Shown: positions 36,943 through 48,587 of the stretch, one piece after another
Position numbering within the stretch: the stretch's first letter is position 1
Layout of the letters: each line of letters starts with the position of its first letter
Source: Apostichopus japonicus
Lineage: Eukaryota; Echinodermata; Holothuroidea; Aspidochirotida; Stichopodidae
DNA: 64,000 bases
Assembly: GCF_037975245.1 (NCBI RefSeq)
Contig: NC_092580.1
Span: 979,001 to 1,043,000, forward strand
Direction: 5' to 3'
The notes under the pieces: generated by a model
Databases searched by the model: none
The model's input: the letters and a program-made list of their open reading frames with translations, nothing else
Told to the model about the DNA's origin: nothing
Made by a program: the position numbers and the translations under genes

Positions 36943-37900
36943 AGTTGTGTGCTATCAGTGTGGGATATTAGCAGAGATCTCTTTGTAGCATTTGGCATGA
37001 ATGGAAATGTGTACTTCCTGCCCCTCTTGCATACAAATGAATGCTTCGGGCAATGTGAATGATTTCCAATGTAGCACTTTGCAAGGCAGTCTTAACATGT
37101 TGATAAAGCCTTCATAACTTTGCAGTGGTCGTATTTGAGGGCTTTAATTCCTGCAAGTAGTCACCTCTGCCAGTACAAGGCAGGTCAAGTCCTCTGCAAT
37201 GCACTTTTGTATCAAGTGCTTCCTAGTCACAGTTTGTGCAGGTAACATATCAGAGGAGAGTACTGCTTTAGCCAGTGCCCTGCAGAGTGACTTGAGTAGG
37301 TGAACTTGGTCTAACAGCATATGGTTCTCTGTTTCAGAATGAGTAGCTGCAGCCATTGTACCAGTGAACCCTTTACATGCCTTGCCATCAGCATCAGTTG
37401 TTAGGCACTTCTCCTTTAGTGGGTTCCTACCAGTAAGTAATTTGGATGCACAAATCTTTCCACCATTCTGTTCATCTTTGACATTGGCATCTTTACTGAA
37501 CAGCCCTCATGGACTGGACATTGCAACTTGTGACCCCTTCTTCTATTCATTTCACCAATTAAGTTACAGTTGTTACTGTGATTGTAATCAAAATTAAATT
37601 TATCAATGGTGACATTCTCAACAATTACATCTCTCTATTGGCTTGCACGAACAAATGGAGTCTTACTTTTTGCATTAAGCAGACACGTATGATATTGACG
37701 ATCATATTCTGCAAAAACTGGAGAGTCTTTTGAGAGGCCATGCAGTTGCAGTGTCTTCTTTATACACCCCTTTTCTGATATATCATTTTCATTCATTTCT
37801 TCTATTGCAGGTCCAAACTGGTTGGCTGACTTTTGTAGTGTACTGACAGCGGGACTTGGAAGAGAGATGCTGCTGAGCATTCTATGAGCTGCACTTGAAC
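36943..37900 (-). pseudogene. MULE transposase, central and N-terminal part, copy III
   Basis: Minus-strand pieces in order: 81 codons from 37880 ('MLSSISLPSPAVSTLQ', 'DRQYHTCLLNAKSKTPFV'), 'ENVTIDKFNFDYNHSNN', then 'LTTDADGKACKGFTGTMAAA' (about 37405-37335) running into 'DQVHLLKSLCRALAKAVLSS', then 'KCYIGNHSHCPKHSFVCKRG' (37005-37092). TTDAD and the CY-x-G-(N/D)-H-x-x-C...S-x-V-C pattern identify a Mutator-like transposase core. Several frameshifts and stops break it. The plus-strand ORFs here are shadows. Confidence 0.68.
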
Positions 37901-38103
37901 CGATCTACATCTGATGCAAGCCTGACTGCCGTGCAATGTTTAGTTCTGAAGGATTCTTGCCAGGTTTGCTTCTTGGTTTAAACCTTTGTAGATGGGCCAG
38001 AGCTTACAGTACCTTTGTATCTTCAGAGAATGCATCCAAACACAACCTTTAAGCCAAGTCCCACAAATTCTTCATATCTAAGTTTGCAAGAGGAATAGGT
38101 GCC
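37900..38103 (-). pseudogene. MULE N-terminal region, copy III
   Basis: Matches 25131-25250 at both ends ('gaaggattcttgccagg', 'ccaaacacaacctt') and 25470-25500 ('tttgcaagaggaat'), with the 87-codon N-terminal exon largely deleted. It has two stops in the readable frame. Confidence 0.55.
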
Positions 38104-38765
38104 ACAAAGGCGCTCACTTCACAAAGTTATTAGCCTCCCCCAACCAAATGTTTTTTACCTACTGAAAGAAAGATAATTTGCAATGTGTTTTTCAATGGTT
38201 AAACTGATATTATTATTACCATAAATATTGTATTGACTTCCCCAATAATTCTAACCAATATGGAATGGTAATAATTACACAGCATATGATTGTATGTTAT
38301 TGGCATGCGATGTAAAAACCTGTGCATGCCTATATGATATGCACATTGACATGTGTAACACGCGAAACTCGAACAATTTAGGTTATATTTTCCCAGATCA
38401 GCCCCCCCCCCAAATCATATTGGGCCCCTACGCCTATGACGGTAGTTCTATTAGGCATGTTTTTTGGAGTATTCAAAATCATACCAAGCTTTGTGTGGTG
38501 GAGTATAAGAATCGCGAGATACAATTTATGAAAGTGGCAAGGAAACATGGTAAATATGACTGATAAAAGGCCAATTTTGACCGAAAATGTCAATTTTTAG
38601 GTCATTCACAATCACAGGAATATATGAATAGGCCTAGATAAACTGTGGTGCGACAGTCGGAAATTCCAGCTGTCGCACTCCAATTTTCCAACTATCGTCA
38701 GTTTTATCAAGTTCGGGGGGTGAGACACCCCCCACACCCACCCCCCCTTCTAGCCACGTCCGTGG
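38104..38765. other. Insertion of unknown type in the MULE copy
   Basis: MULE similarity stops at 'ggtgcca' (38103) and resumes at 'gtgtaagtcacaacttctc' (38766). The inserted DNA has a poly-C run near 38403, and its right end 'ccttctagccacgtccgtg' looks like a hAT terminus, but I found no matching left end or 8-bp duplication. Confidence 0.4.
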
Positions 38766-39271
38766 GTGTAAGTCACAACTTCTCAAACAATCATTAAAAG
38801 AGGTTTAATGTGGAGTCTAAAAATTTCAATTTTTAGTTAAGATGGCATACTCATATTAGCATTTACATCAATCCACCACAAGTGTTCTCATTCAGAAAAA
38901 GCAACAGGAGAACAAATTTCTTGATATGTTATCAATTAGTGTCTGGTGTTTTCTTGGCAGGGATGTTAAGGAGCATGAAAGAGAGTACAAGTGATACAAA
39001 AATTTGGTCAGTTGAGGTAAGTTTAGACCAATTTAGGCTTCCCTGGAACAGCATACAGAAATTGATTTCTGCTGAGTAAAGAGGTTTGTTTACAAGTGAG
39101 GAAAACTTCAGTCTCTCATAGTAAACAAGCAATCTGCATGGTTATGATATAGAAACTTGAGGGTGCTATGAATGGCCAACTTGTCAGCTATCCAGTTATT
39201 GGTTGCATTTAGCTTGTGAGAGCTAAATAGATTAAGGGATCACATTACTTTTTGATTTAGTGTGTATTGGG
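38766..39271. repeat. MULE upstream segment, copy III
   Basis: Parallels 26290-26720 and 24670-25100 ('gtaagtcacaacttctcaaa', 'gcatactcatattagca', 'gtgatttagtgtgta'). It is interrupted at 39271 by a hAT and continues at 40177 with 'gcatttaataggtgtatact'. Confidence 0.75.
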
Positions 39272-40176
39272 TAGTGTTTGCACAGGTTATCCGGGTACCC
39301 GCCCGACGCCATACTACCCGGTTCCTAATTTATTACCCGCATCCTCCGTAGTGTGATATAAAAATAAAAATAAAAAAAAAATCGCAAATCGATGGTTAGG
39401 CAGATTTCCCATTGACTTAGTGTGGTGTTAGGCTACCATGTGTCAAAGATAACAGCAATAACGAAAGTACTCCATGGATATCTTATAACTGCGTCACAAT
39501 TTCAGCGAATAAACAGATGGTTAGGCCTAGCTAGATTTCTCATTGACTCAGTGTGGTGTGGTGTTTGGCTACCATGTGGAAGAAATTATTATTTATTCAT
39601 TCGTTTATTTCATGGAAGGAAAGGCTGACAAGGAATTTTATGAGATGTTTACGGATTATAGACGGGATAACTAAAAAATAATAATCGCAAGTGGCTGTTA
39701 AAGTGTTTACTAATCGTTTATTCCAAATGCGATCAAATTGTGCGAATCGCACAATCTCGCGGCTAATGCGAACCCTGGGCCTGCCTAATAGATAGTAGTA
39801 GTAACAACTGTTTACGAGCTAAATTGGATATTTATATGGTGAGATCAATAGACGTGGAGAGCAAGCAAAAGCCGCGACGGCAGTGCGATGTTAGTAGTAA
39901 TGTTAATTATATGAAGTTATTAACAAGTTAATGAAAGAAACAATAGCAAATAGAAATTATTGAGGAAGGTTTTATACCTTATCTTACACCTACGTTTTTG
40001 AACATGAAAACATTGTCAGTAGAGAATATGATTCATTTATTATGGCATCCAATATGTCATTTCTTGAAAATTGTGATACTCGAGGGTAAAACAATTTTTT
40101 TCCGGGTACCCGGATACCCGACGGGTAACGGCTCTTGGGTACCCGGTTCCCGATTTTTGGACCCGTGTAAACACTA
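39272..40176. mobile_element. Non-autonomous hAT element, 905 bp
   Basis: Starts 'tagtgtttgcacaggttatc' and ends 'gggtccaaaaatc' inverted to 'acccgtgtaaacacta'. A perfect 8-bp duplication gtattggg flanks it (39264-39271 and 40177-40184). Both ends carry palindromic 'ccgggtacccgg' blocks. The interrupted MULE segment exists without the insertion at 22630-22672, giving a paralogous empty site. No transposase is encoded. Confidence 0.92.
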
Positions 40177-40209
40177 GTATTGGGGCATTTAATAGGTGTA
40201 TACTACCAC

Positions 40210-41285
40210 AGACCCTTTTATCATGCCGACTAGTATTCAGCAATTGGTTGGGCAATATTGTGTGTCTATGTGAAGGACATTTTATTTGACCGCATAAGAA
40301 TCATAAACATTTTCAGAAGTCCAACACCTGTTAACAAACAATTTAATAACTTGTTAGTACTTTTATTTTACAATCATTTGGTCAGAATGGAATGTCATTA
40401 GTTGAATCACAGAAACTATATTTGGTAAGTTGAAACTATGAAGAATCAACAGTGTGTTTTGTTTGTTTACTATTAAAATAGGAATTAATGGCCAAAGAAG
40501 TTCAAAATTCCAAGGCTGCTACTAGTGCTTGAGGGAAGACTGAAAGCAGAAAGAATGCCTAATGACAGAGAAAGAAGACATTATACAGACACTGTGTGAC
40601 TGCATGGTAGGATATACATGGCTAAAATAGGTAAACAGTTTAATACTGTAAACTCACACTATATCATTGCCAAACAGCTCTCTGAAATCTGAAATAATCA
40701 CGAGGAGCGATTTAATGCTGCAACGTTACGCTGGAGACCCGACTTGCATTTGACAGATACTAATAGTGGGCCCAACTTACAATAAAGTGAGCCTAACAAG
40801 TAACTTTGAAACACTTCTTAAGTTCAGGCTCAACCTTGAAACTTATTTTTCGTGACGACCTTCAAAACTTGTTTTGCGACAAGCTCTGCTAACCTTTCAA
40901 CCAGAGACAAATAAATCTTATTTGCTCACGCTCGAAATGATGCTGATTTAATAGTTGCGCGCAGATTCCTCACATCATGTGTATTTACTGCGTTACTAGC
41001 GGGGCCCTATGTGGGTGAAAGTGATTTGTATGTGCTTCCTCCTGCACTGCTGACAGCCGCCCGGTCCATACATTTGTATATTCCCACCTACGAAAACCAG
41101 TGTCTAATATGTTTATGAGCTTGCCGAACGTTACAACATCATACAGAAAGCCATGCCGGACAAAATTATATTTAATGAAATAGTAACATATACATTAGTT
41201 ACTATTTATAAATATATGATATTCAAATATGTCATGCATAAACTATATACACGAGGTGTATGAGTAATCTGAATATAAAACGGCA
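40210..41285. other. Stretch without recognised gene
   Basis: AT-rich DNA with no ORF over 70 codons, no TIRs and no tandem repeats that I could see; it ends in the (TA)n tail of the Penelope-like element. Confidence 0.45.
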
Positions 41286-41290
41286 TTGCT

Positions 41291-41346
<56 letters not shown>

Positions 41347-41454
41347 AATATATATCTATATATATATATCTATAGATATATATATATATAGATATATTAT
41401 AGATATATATTTATCTATATATATATATTATAGATATATATATTGTAATAAACG

Positions 41455-42002
41455 TTAACTATTACGAGTCCATTGCTGCTCCTTACCTATTTTTAATTTG
41501 TCAGCTAGACTTGTGTATTCATTGTCTATTTCGGTGGCGGTGTTGCGGTCCGCATATTTGTATTTCTGAGGTATGTTTACAGTTAGCAACCCACCATATT
41601 TGGCGGGGTCCATCTTGTACATGTTACTGGTTTTGTCTGCCTCTACGAAGATTTCTTTAGAGGGTGTGATGTTTTCTATGTCCTTCTTGAGGTTGGACAG
41701 GAACTTCTCCATCACTTCGTTGAACTTAATGTTCTCGACCATTTCCAGCATATCGGACTGGAATGAGACCAACTCCAGGATTTGTGGGGGGATGCATCTG
41801 GATTTTAGCCCGTTTGCATCGGTGGTGGCGGTGTTGTCCTCGTCACGGCTGGTGTCACTCGTTTCCGCATCGGTGTCAGTATCGGCCAGGATGAATAATG
41901 CTCTCCATCGCATCCATTTATCAGCTTCTCTGTCATCTCCAGCAGTCTTTTCAAGTATTCTCTAGTTGATGGCAAAGGAATGTTCTTGCCCGAGTAGTTC
42001 AT
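41455..42002 (-). pseudogene. N-terminal fragment of Penelope-like RT (deleted copy)
   Basis: Starts '[20 protein letters not shown]', passes through a frame change to 'MRWRALFILADTDTDAE', then 'DMLEMVENIKFNEVMEKFL' and 'EADKTSNMYKMDPAKYGGLL', and ends at the internal deletion. The frame change lies at the same place ('ataaatggatgcgatgg') as in the full copy. Confidence 0.75.
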
Positions 42003-42046
42003 ATTGTATCTGTAATAAAGTATGGGTCACTATTCCACGAACTACC

Positions 42047-42197
<151 letters not shown>

Positions 42198-42274
42198 ATT
42201 AGAGAAAACCAGAGAAATAAGATATGACTCATAATTGACAAATAAGGAGTAAGTTTTAGAAAATCTATTGTAAT

Positions 42275-42302
42275 TTTCGGTCCCCCCTGGGACCTTCGTC
42301 AG
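42275..42302 (-). ncRNA. Hammerhead-ribozyme-like core, deleted copy
   Basis: Minus strand: CTGACGA (fits CUGANGA), then A-GGTCCC-AGGG-GGGACC hairpin (perfect 6-bp stem II), then GAAA. All three invariant parts of the hammerhead core are in the right order. Stem III and the cleavage-site strand are not obvious by eye. Penelope-like elements are known to carry hammerhead motifs in their terminal repeats. Confidence 0.6.
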
Positions 42303-42699
42303 CAATACTTGGCAGTTGAATGAGAAGTACAAAATGTGTTTATTACATATATATATATATATATATGGAAGACTTCCTCCACTTTGTACTTTTGTGGCAA
42401 ACAAATAAATAAATAATATATATATAATATATATATATATTTATATATATATATATATATATATCTATATATATATCTATATATATATATATCTATAGAT
42501 ATATATAGATATATTATAGATATATATTTATCTATATATATATATATATTATAGATATATATATTGTAATAAACGTTAACTATTACGAGTCCATTGCTGC
42601 TCGGAGTTGTACAGCGATCGTCAGGCCTACTGATCCGTATAAAATATGGGTCGCTATTCCATGAACTACCATTTGGGTTTGACACGGCTGGGTGGTTTC

Positions 42700-44771
42700 C
42701 TTTTGTGTCTGTTGCCATGTCTACAGGTAGAGATGAGCTCGCTTCTCTAGTTGAGCGTGTTGCCTTTGAGGATGGTAATTTGGAGCTTTTCTTTGCAAAG
42801 ATTGCATAGACCAGAACCAGACTGCCGCTTGTGCGTTTGGACTGTGACACAATTTCCCAGTGTATTGAATATTCAGCTTTTTTCTCCTTGAGTTGCCAGA
42901 TGTGTTTAGAGAGTTCCGTTTCTTTCTTATATCGGTCATGTTGGAATGATTTGGTGTGGTTGTTGTATCTCTTCTTAAATTCTCCGCTCGCGAGGCCTAT
43001 GTATGACGCGTTGTCGGTTCATGACGTGACTGTGGCTTTGTAAATGACGTCATTAACCAAGCAGTTGCCGCGAAGTGGGCTACTGTCTACTTCTCGGCAG
43101 TTGCATGTCTTTTCCTGGGGGGGGGGTTGGCTCGTTTCTTTCATGACCTTTGAGTTGTGTGACTTGATGATCTGTTGCATGTTTCTCATACAGCTGTAAC
43201 TTTATTTTGACTGTTGATCTGTTGAAGATTTTGTGTAGCTTGTTGGTCTGTGGGAATTGCTTGTCGATGAGTTTTAGGAAGTCCGCCGCAAAGTTGGTCT
43301 TTACGTTTTTGCTGTACGGGGGGTTGTACCATGTGATTTTTCTTGACCTGCATTTCTTGTTCTGTTTGGTGTCTTCGTTTTCCTTGTTTTGGTATTTGAT
43401 AGTATGGTTGTATCCAGCTGACCAGAGGGCATGATTGTAGGTGGGTGCTGCTTTCTTGAATGCATCCTGGTTAGATGATAGACCAGAGACTGTTCTTTCG
43501 ATGGCTGGCAGTATGTTCTTTAGTATTGCGTGCGGGTGGTTCGAGTGTTGGCTTATGTAGATTGGTTCGTTGTTTGGTTTTCTGTAGGGCTGGTATTCAT
43601 GTTCAAAGTGACGTCAAGGAAGTTGACTGTTTTCAAGTTCGTTTGGACAGTGATTTTTAGTCCACATGTATGGACGATCTTGATTAGGGCTTTTGGTATT
43701 CTGTCTGCTTTGCTGCCTGAGCATGACCTCATTACTGCTAGCCCATCGTCCCTGTTTAGAACCAAACCAGTGATATCGGGGTTTTTCTCCAGTTGGTTCA
43801 AAATGAATAGTCCCACCAATTTACAAACTTCCGCTTTGTCAAATGCAGCCATTGAGACGTGGAATTGGTTGACTGTGTCTCTCTTCTCGTTTGCCCTTGT
43901 GATCGAGAGATCTCCTTGCGTGCATGATAGTCTTGTATTCAGTATCACTGATTCTGGTGTATGCTTTGGCCCATGCTAGACATTTGTGTATGAGATCCTT
44001 GCTTATTGAAGGGTAAAAATCAACAATATCGAAGACCAGAAAGGTGAGACTGCTCTTTTCCTGTATATTTTTAATCCATTCCAGTACGCTTGTGGTATGT
44101 TTTCATTTATGTGGTCCAGCATGACCTTGCTCACTCGTCCCATTTCAGGTTTTTTGTGTTTATTAGCCTGCATTTTGTGTTACTTTGAAAAATTTCTTTG
44201 TGGTCCTTGATTGTCACGAAAGCCGTTTTGGGTCCAGTTTTATTTATTCGGTTACCTATTTTTAATTTGTCAGCTAGACTTGTGTATTCATTGTCTATTT
44301 CGGTGGCGGTGTTGCGGTCCGCATATTTGTATATCTGAGATATGTTTACAGTTAGCAACCCACCATATTTGGCAGGGTCCATCTTGTACATGTTCCTGGT
44401 TTTGTCTGCCTCTACGAAGATTTCTTTAGAGGGTGTGATGTTTTCTATGTCCTTCTTGAGGTTGGACAGGAACTTCTCCATCACTTCCTTGAACTTAATG
44501 TTCTCGACCATTTCCAGCATATCGGACTCGAATGAGACCAACTCCGGGATTTGTGGAAGGGGGCATCTGGATTTTAGCCCGTATGCATCGGTGGTGGCGG
44601 TGTTGTCCTCGTCACGGCTGGTGTCACTCGTTTCCGCATCGGTGTCAGTGTCGGCCAGGATAAATAATGCTCTCCATCGCATCCATTTATCAGCTTCTCT
44701 GTCATCTCTAGCAGTCTTTTCAAGTATTCTCTAGTTGATGGCAAAGGAATGTTCTTGCCCGAGTAGTTCAT
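42700..44771 (-). pseudogene. Penelope-like RT with C-terminal GIY-YIG nuclease
   Basis: The reconstructable order on the minus strand is: N-terminus '[18 protein letters not shown]'; 'VEADKTRNMYKMDPAKYG'; 'FVTIKDHKE' (KDHK at 44197-44208); 'CRLI'; RT motif A 'FDIVDFYPSIS' (44001-44033, catalytic D); 'DKAEVCKLVGLFIL'; RT motif C 'NRDDGLAV' (RDDG at 43742-43753); 'TVNFLDVTLN'; 'ITWYNPPYSKNVKTNF'; 'YSCMRNM'; then the GIY-YIG part 'VIYKATVTS' and 'YIGLASGEFKKRYNNHTKSF' (YIG at about 43003), 'LSKHIWQLKEKKAEYSI', and the final 'CNLCKEKL...RSELISTCRH'. Function would be target nicking by the nuclease and RNA-primed copying by the RT. Stops (e.g. TGA at 43019-43021) and at least three frameshifts show it is dead here, although the catalytic residues remain. 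Confidence 0.82.
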
Positions 44772-44819
44772 GTTGTATCTGTAATAAAGTATGGGTCGCT
44801 ATTCCACGAACTACCATAA

Positions 44820-44850
<31 letters not shown>

Positions 44851-44922
44851 TATATTGTTAGAGAAAACCAGAGAAATAAGATATGACTCATAATTGACAA
44901 GTTTTAGAAAATCTATTGGAAT

Positions 44923-44950
44923 TTTCGGTCCCCCCTGGGACCTTCGTCAG
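44923..44950 (-). ncRNA. Hammerhead-ribozyme-like core, full copy
   Basis: Same sequence as at 42275-42302: CTGACGA, a perfect GGTCCC/GGGACC stem II with a short purine loop, then GAAA. It lies about 150 bases upstream of the element's start codon. Outside the core the two copies differ by a 13-bp indel ('aataaggagtaag'), yet the core is identical. Confidence 0.6.
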
Positions 44951-45074
44951 CAATACTTGGCAGTTGAATGAGAAGTACAAAATGTGTATATTATATATAT
45001 ATATATATATATTCATAGACTATATGGAAGACTTCCTCCACTTTGTACTTTTGTGGCAAACAAATAAATAAATA

Positions 45075-45184
<110 letters not shown>

Positions 45185-45245
45185 ATATATATATATAAAT
45201 ATATATATATATAGTATTGACATCTGTAGTAGTACATGTCAATTT

Positions 45246-45375
45246 AGATGTAGCACACATGACTTTAGTAGTAGTAGTAGTAGTAGTAGTACATGTCAAA
45301 TTAGTAGTAGTACATGTCAAATTAGTACACTTCAAATTAGTAGAAGTACATGCCATTAGTAGCAGTATATGCTGC
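45246..45375. repeat. (TAG)n-based imperfect tandem repeat
   Basis: Runs of 'agtagtagtag' and four near-copies of 'agtagtacatgtcaaatt' follow each other. The apparent ORFs through it are low complexity and not genes. Confidence 0.8.
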
Positions 45376-45607
45376 TGTGGTCCTTTTTGCATTCCATATA
45401 CGAAAGCCTTCAGTAAAATCTTCAACGGCTGCATCGCTATGGTTAACTGACTTTGATGAATAATGCAAACAAGAAACGTCCATATTAATGAGGTATGCGA
45501 GGCATGCATGAGCACGTGGCAATAGTTTGGTTGTGTCAGAACCATTACACCGTATGGCTTTCATGAAGACGTTAATGTGTTAACTCTTGGACTGCGTGTG
45601 CTGATAT

Positions 45608-45972
45608 CAAGGGCGTAGGAACCGGGGGGGCTGGGGGGCGCCAGCCCCCCCAGTGAAAAATGTGGAGGGGCGGAAGTATCATTCCGCCCCCCCGCTTCGC
45701 AAGTCAGAAAACCCCTTTTTCATTTCCAAATGAGAAAAAAATCTCATTTAGAGCACCAAATAGCATCTAAGGCCAGGTGAAAATGCAAAATTATATACAA
45801 AATGGAGTGGGTGGGTTGAAGTGTGCTATATTGCACCAAATTGCATCTGAGGCCACCTGGAAATGCAAAAAAAGTCCAAAGGGGAGGGGGACACCCCTCC
45901 CCTTAGACCCCTCCCCCAGGCCAGCCATCCGTCTTCAGCCCCCCCACTCAAAAGTACCTTCCTACGCCACTG
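45608..45972. mobile_element. Short non-autonomous hAT element, 365 bp
   Basis: Starts 'caagggcgtaggaaccgg' and ends 'ccttcctacgccactg'; it is flanked by a perfect 8-bp duplication gctgatat (45600-45607 and 45973-45980). The terminal CAAGG/CAGTG fits the hAT rule. Poly-G/poly-C blocks lie just inside both ends. It contains two diverged copies of 'gcatctaaggcca..tgaaaatgcaaaa' (near 45764 and 45843). Confidence 0.93.
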
Positions 45973-45980
45973 GCTGATAT

Positions 45981-47700
45981 GCCGTGAATGTGAGTAAAAT
46001 ATTCCAAATTGAAATATGTATTGCTAATCATGCAGACGTCAAAGTGATATCCTTAAATCCGAACTTGAAAAAAAATAATACTCAGCACTTTCTTTATCTT
46101 ACTTAATGAGTAAAAAAAAACTGATATTTTTTGGGTACACTTGACACGTCATATCTCACAAGAAATGGTTGCTCACATTTATTTTCCGACTCAAGAGTGT
46201 ACTTTTCACAAACGCTGGTAATTTATGGTTTTAATACACTTAATGATTAGACCCCAAAATACCAAAACTTTGCGCTGCTGTGGCTTGAAAACACCCCATA
46301 TTGATTAGAAATTATCCTTTCAAACATTTCTGATGGCAATCACACCAACTTTATTATTGGGAGGCATCTTTTTTTAATGTCAATATGGGAATACTTAATG
46401 TCAAAAGGTCAAAAGGTGGAGTAGAACAACAAAGGTGGTGTTTGTTTTTTTATAACTCGATGTTATATCTCGATTGTTATAAATCTATCCGGCTACTGTA
46501 CGTGGCCGAAGTAGCGGCATTTTAGTGAATGCATCCATGCGATTTGCAGTGAAAGGACAGAGGGGGGGGTGGGGTGCAGGGACAATGATGCAAGGGACAA
46601 GAGAAGTAGGGTTTCAGGAGCTGTTGTATCCTTCCAGAATTTTGGAGGTTTTCATAGACTTTTCTTTATTTTCTAATGCAAACAGCTCTTTCAAATGTTC
46701 TACTGCCCTTTTCCCTAAGTTGTCAAGTTTAGAGTATAAATCTGTCCTTCGTCTGGACAAACATCATATTTCTTTCCGCAGGTAGGCGTAGTCCCTCCAT
46801 ATATGATGGGCTGTATTTGTTGTACTCCCCAATCCTTACTCATGTGAGTCCTGTCACTGTACCTGTCCCAAATCCCTACCTTTCTCACCCCTCTGGAATC
46901 CATTTAACATTCAACTGTTAGACCACACTGCTACTACTGTAGTTGAACATTACAGTGGAGTAATTGCACACGTGAATAATCAAAATAGAATATTTTGGAA
47001 AACAAAAGTCGATAATAAGTAGTTTATTATATAAACAGTATCAGTAAATGGAGCAACAATAAGCTGTAACAGAAACTAACAGGGTAGGATGCAGAGATAT
47101 TTATATATTGAAAGCTTTTATTTAATGCAGTTTGGTGCCTTGAATCAGCAATTGCAGTTTTTACCTAAGTACCCAGCTTATTATAATGTACCCTCATTAA
47201 GAATCTGGAGGGGCACAGCCACTATTTCGAGGGAGAGAATTAGAAATTGTCTTTGATTTTCATTGAGATAGCAGGGGCACTACGGCAACTGTAGTTTTAG
47301 TAGGAAAACAAGGCTATTTACATACACTTGTGAAAAGGCACCAAGGCGCATGGTTTCCAGAGTGAGAAAAAACAGGTAGAATTGACAGAATTTTAAGAGC
47401 AACTTTTTTTTCAGTGGTTTTTTGAAAACTGTACATCAAAACCTTAACATTTCCTGCAGCTGCTCAATATTTACTGGCTCTTGGCACAAATTTTGCTGGA
47501 GTTTTGGACAATCTTAGAGCCCTGACTTTGATGATAAAGTTGTAGGATGATCAAGAGAGCACCTAAGGCATTGAAGGGTTAAAAGGCATACCGCAGTTGT
47601 TGCTATCAGTGATGGATGATTTTTAAGCTCATTACCGCAAGAGGTATTTTGCCATCCACCTGCTTCCTGACGTACATATTTTTACATTCATTGAGTGTGT
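45981..47700. other. Stretch without recognised gene
   Basis: Contains a plus-strand ORF of 86 codons at 46525-46785 without recognised domain, start context or conservation, which I do not call. A G-run lies at 46563. No TIR or tandem repeat was seen. Confidence 0.4.
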
Positions 47701-47707
47701 TTGGTTT

Positions 47708-48345
47708 TTAGCTCATACCAGCATGCTGGTGTGAGCTATTGTTACAGTGCGGCGTCTATCACTCTATCCGTCAACAATTGGTAAAACCGCTCCCACTCGC
47801 ACAATGTTTGATGGAATTTCATGAAAATTGGACACAAGGACCATTGGGTATAGGGCCATCAGAGATGGTCCGAAATATGGGGTCAAAGGTCACCTGTGGG
47901 CCGTAATGGGCCATTTTGTGGAAATACACAAAACGCTTCTTCTCCTACAGATTCCATGGTACAATGTTGAGGGTTTGTCACGATAGTACTATGGAAGTTT
48001 TACCTTCAGGGTGTTCATGAATTTCAGATCAAAGATCAACTAGGGGTCTTTTGTGTCCCGGGCCCCGGCCCAATATTTTCAAATTGCTCCTGTTCGTACA
48101 GTGTATGGCCAGTGATAGTGAAACTTGGTCACAACGTTCCTCGGGATAGGAGTTACGAGGAGTGTTTGGAAAATTGAGGTCAAATGTCATTTAGGGGGTC
48201 ATCGGGGGTCATTCTTTGTAATATTTTCAAATATCTCAATCTCCTCAAGATTTTGATGGATCATATTCAAAGTTGAACTGATGATTGTTGGATTGTGTAT
48301 GAATAAGGTGATGCCTAATAATTTTTGGTCAAAAGTTAATTAATT
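47708..48345. repeat. Probable dispersed repeat with 'ggtca' motifs
   Basis: Opens with the near-palindrome 'agctcataccagcatgctgg' followed by 'tgtgagctattg', then several 'ggtcaaaggtca'-like blocks and phrases such as 'cgctcccactcgcacaatg' and 'gctcctgttcgtacagtg', which are diverged internal repeats. It looks like a dispersed element of a type common in marine invertebrates; only this copy is in the window. Confidence 0.5.
47880..47892 (+). promoter_or_regulatory. DR1 nuclear-receptor-type site
   Basis: GGGTCA-A-AGGTCA: two half sites in direct repeat with one base between, the DR1 layout bound by RXR heterodimers and HNF4. It is probably carried by the surrounding repeat; function is not shown. 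Confidence 0.4.
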
Positions 48346-48587
48346 ACAATTAATCCCCATTGTTTAAAAAAATCTGAGCCTTCACCTTTTGCCAAAGCTC
48401 CTTTAATTTGTCTCCCAGTATCTGCAGTGTTTGTTTACATTTGTGGTTAAGCTCTGCAGAGGCTGTTAGTGGAATTAAAGCAGGACTGGGAGTTGTTATT
48501 AACTGTTGAACTGTAAGCGTGAGAGCCCTACAGCCAATCAGCACTTGCCGATTCTTAGAAGTCTTTGAGCCTGAGGTATGTAGGCAG

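Noticed and set aside
38104-38765. hAT insertion ending 'ccacgtccgtg'
   Set aside because: No matching left terminus or 8-bp duplication was found.
46525-46785. 86-codon plus-strand ORF as a gene
   Set aside because: It passes through a poly-G stretch, has no domain, and no splice partners were seen.
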